Below, piece after piece: positions 63,938 to 64,000 of a stretch of 64,000 bases of DNA. The position numbers and the translations under genes were made by a program. The notes below the pieces were generated by a model. That model did no database searches and was not told the origin of the DNA. It was given only the letters and a program-made list of their open reading frames with translations. Positions within the stretch are counted from its first letter, which is position 1; each line of letters begins with the position of its first letter. The stretch is from Collinsella tanakaei (GTDB lineage: Bacteria > Actinomycetota > Coriobacteriia > Coriobacteriales > Coriobacteriaceae). The DNA lies in assembly GCF_016900375.1 (NCBI RefSeq), contig NZ_JACJKB010000013.1, positions 1-64,000 on the forward strand, read 5' to 3'.

Positions 63938-64000
63938 GAGGTCACCTCTCATTTCGAGTTGATACGCATCCCGTTGTACCCCGTCGGATGCGCACGCGTG

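Noticed and set aside
1-64000. tRNA, rRNA or tmRNA genes
   Set aside because: No cloverleaf with a CCA-type end or conserved rRNA segment was seen in the intergenic regions on either strand.
1-64000. Prophage or integrative element
   Set aside because: No integrase, terminase, capsid or conjugation gene is present; only one IS3 tail at the window edge.

Overview
The window looks like chromosome from a high-GC actinobacterium of the class Coriobacteriia (Collinsella, Enorma or Olsenella type). The clues are strongly G/C-biased third codon positions, many small ABC/two-component modules, an abundance of stand-alone XRE regulators, and the gene repertoire (guanidinium exporter, DUF6110 next to a P-type ATPase, MmcQ/YjbR, AAA/DUF4143 ATPase). 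The genus is an inference; no rRNA or tRNA gene is visible to settle it.

Layout. Position 1 is the tail of an IS3-family transposase abutting a decayed VanZ/RDD gene. 1.3-4.8 kb is a very GC-rich ECF sigma/membrane protein/ABC exporter operon. 4.8-10 kb is a NarL-type two-component system divergent from a three-gene ABC-2 exporter. 10-12 kb holds a guanidine-III riboswitch with an SMR guanidinium exporter, and a TetR/DMT pair. 12-18 kb carries XRE and AraC regulators, an FtsX-like permease and a degraded toxin-antitoxin patch (HipB-like, broken YoeB, HigA). 18-24 kb has an AAA/DUF4143 ATPase, then an AraC regulator and two ABC exporter half-transporters whose 5' ends look deleted. 24-28 kb holds a P1B-type ATPase with DUF6110 and ferrochelatase. 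28-31 kb is a GntR(YtrA)/ABC operon. 33.5-37.4 kb is a complete OmpR regulator/ABC/kinase module with a 23-residue small ORF inside it. 37-48 kb is a mosaic of transporters, GNAT enzymes, MntA/HepT, Tag glycosylase and a proline iminopeptidase-like hydrolase. 48-50 kb is a sucrose locus with intact GH32 but only remnants of the PTS and LacI genes. 50-57 kb holds a phosphoglycerate mutase-like gene, two aldo-keto reductases with a LysR regulator, NhaC and a frameshifted MFS exporter. 57-64 kb is the most housekeeping-like part: prfC, a kinase-YbaK fusion, a D-2-hydroxyacid dehydrogenase, queA, an anion permease and a small GNAT.

The most striking unexplained feature is a dense set of short palindromic intergenic repeats. 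One family (31 bp, arms CGACAAG/CTTGTCG around an asymmetric TGGGGCCAGGT-type core) occurs 20 times. Other families (arms TGACAG.., TGCAAGTT.., GTGGGAAAAT, GGTTG) keep a recognisably similar core but carry different arms. They occur singly or as head-to-head pairs in a fixed order, sit between convergent, tandem and divergent genes alike, and repeatedly supply stop codons or short C-terminal tails to neighbouring genes. Three longer inverted-repeat elements of about 137-174 bp are also present. No associated transposase lies in the window.

Functionally the window is an accessory export/defence zone. There are at least six ABC export systems, each next to its own regulator (ECF, NarL/HK, AraC, GntR, OmpR/HK), several drug or metabolite exporters (SMR, DMT, three MFS), two toxin-antitoxin loci and several decaying genes. 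Deletion scars, such as AraC against the ABC exporter and PTS against LacI, suggest active genome erosion.
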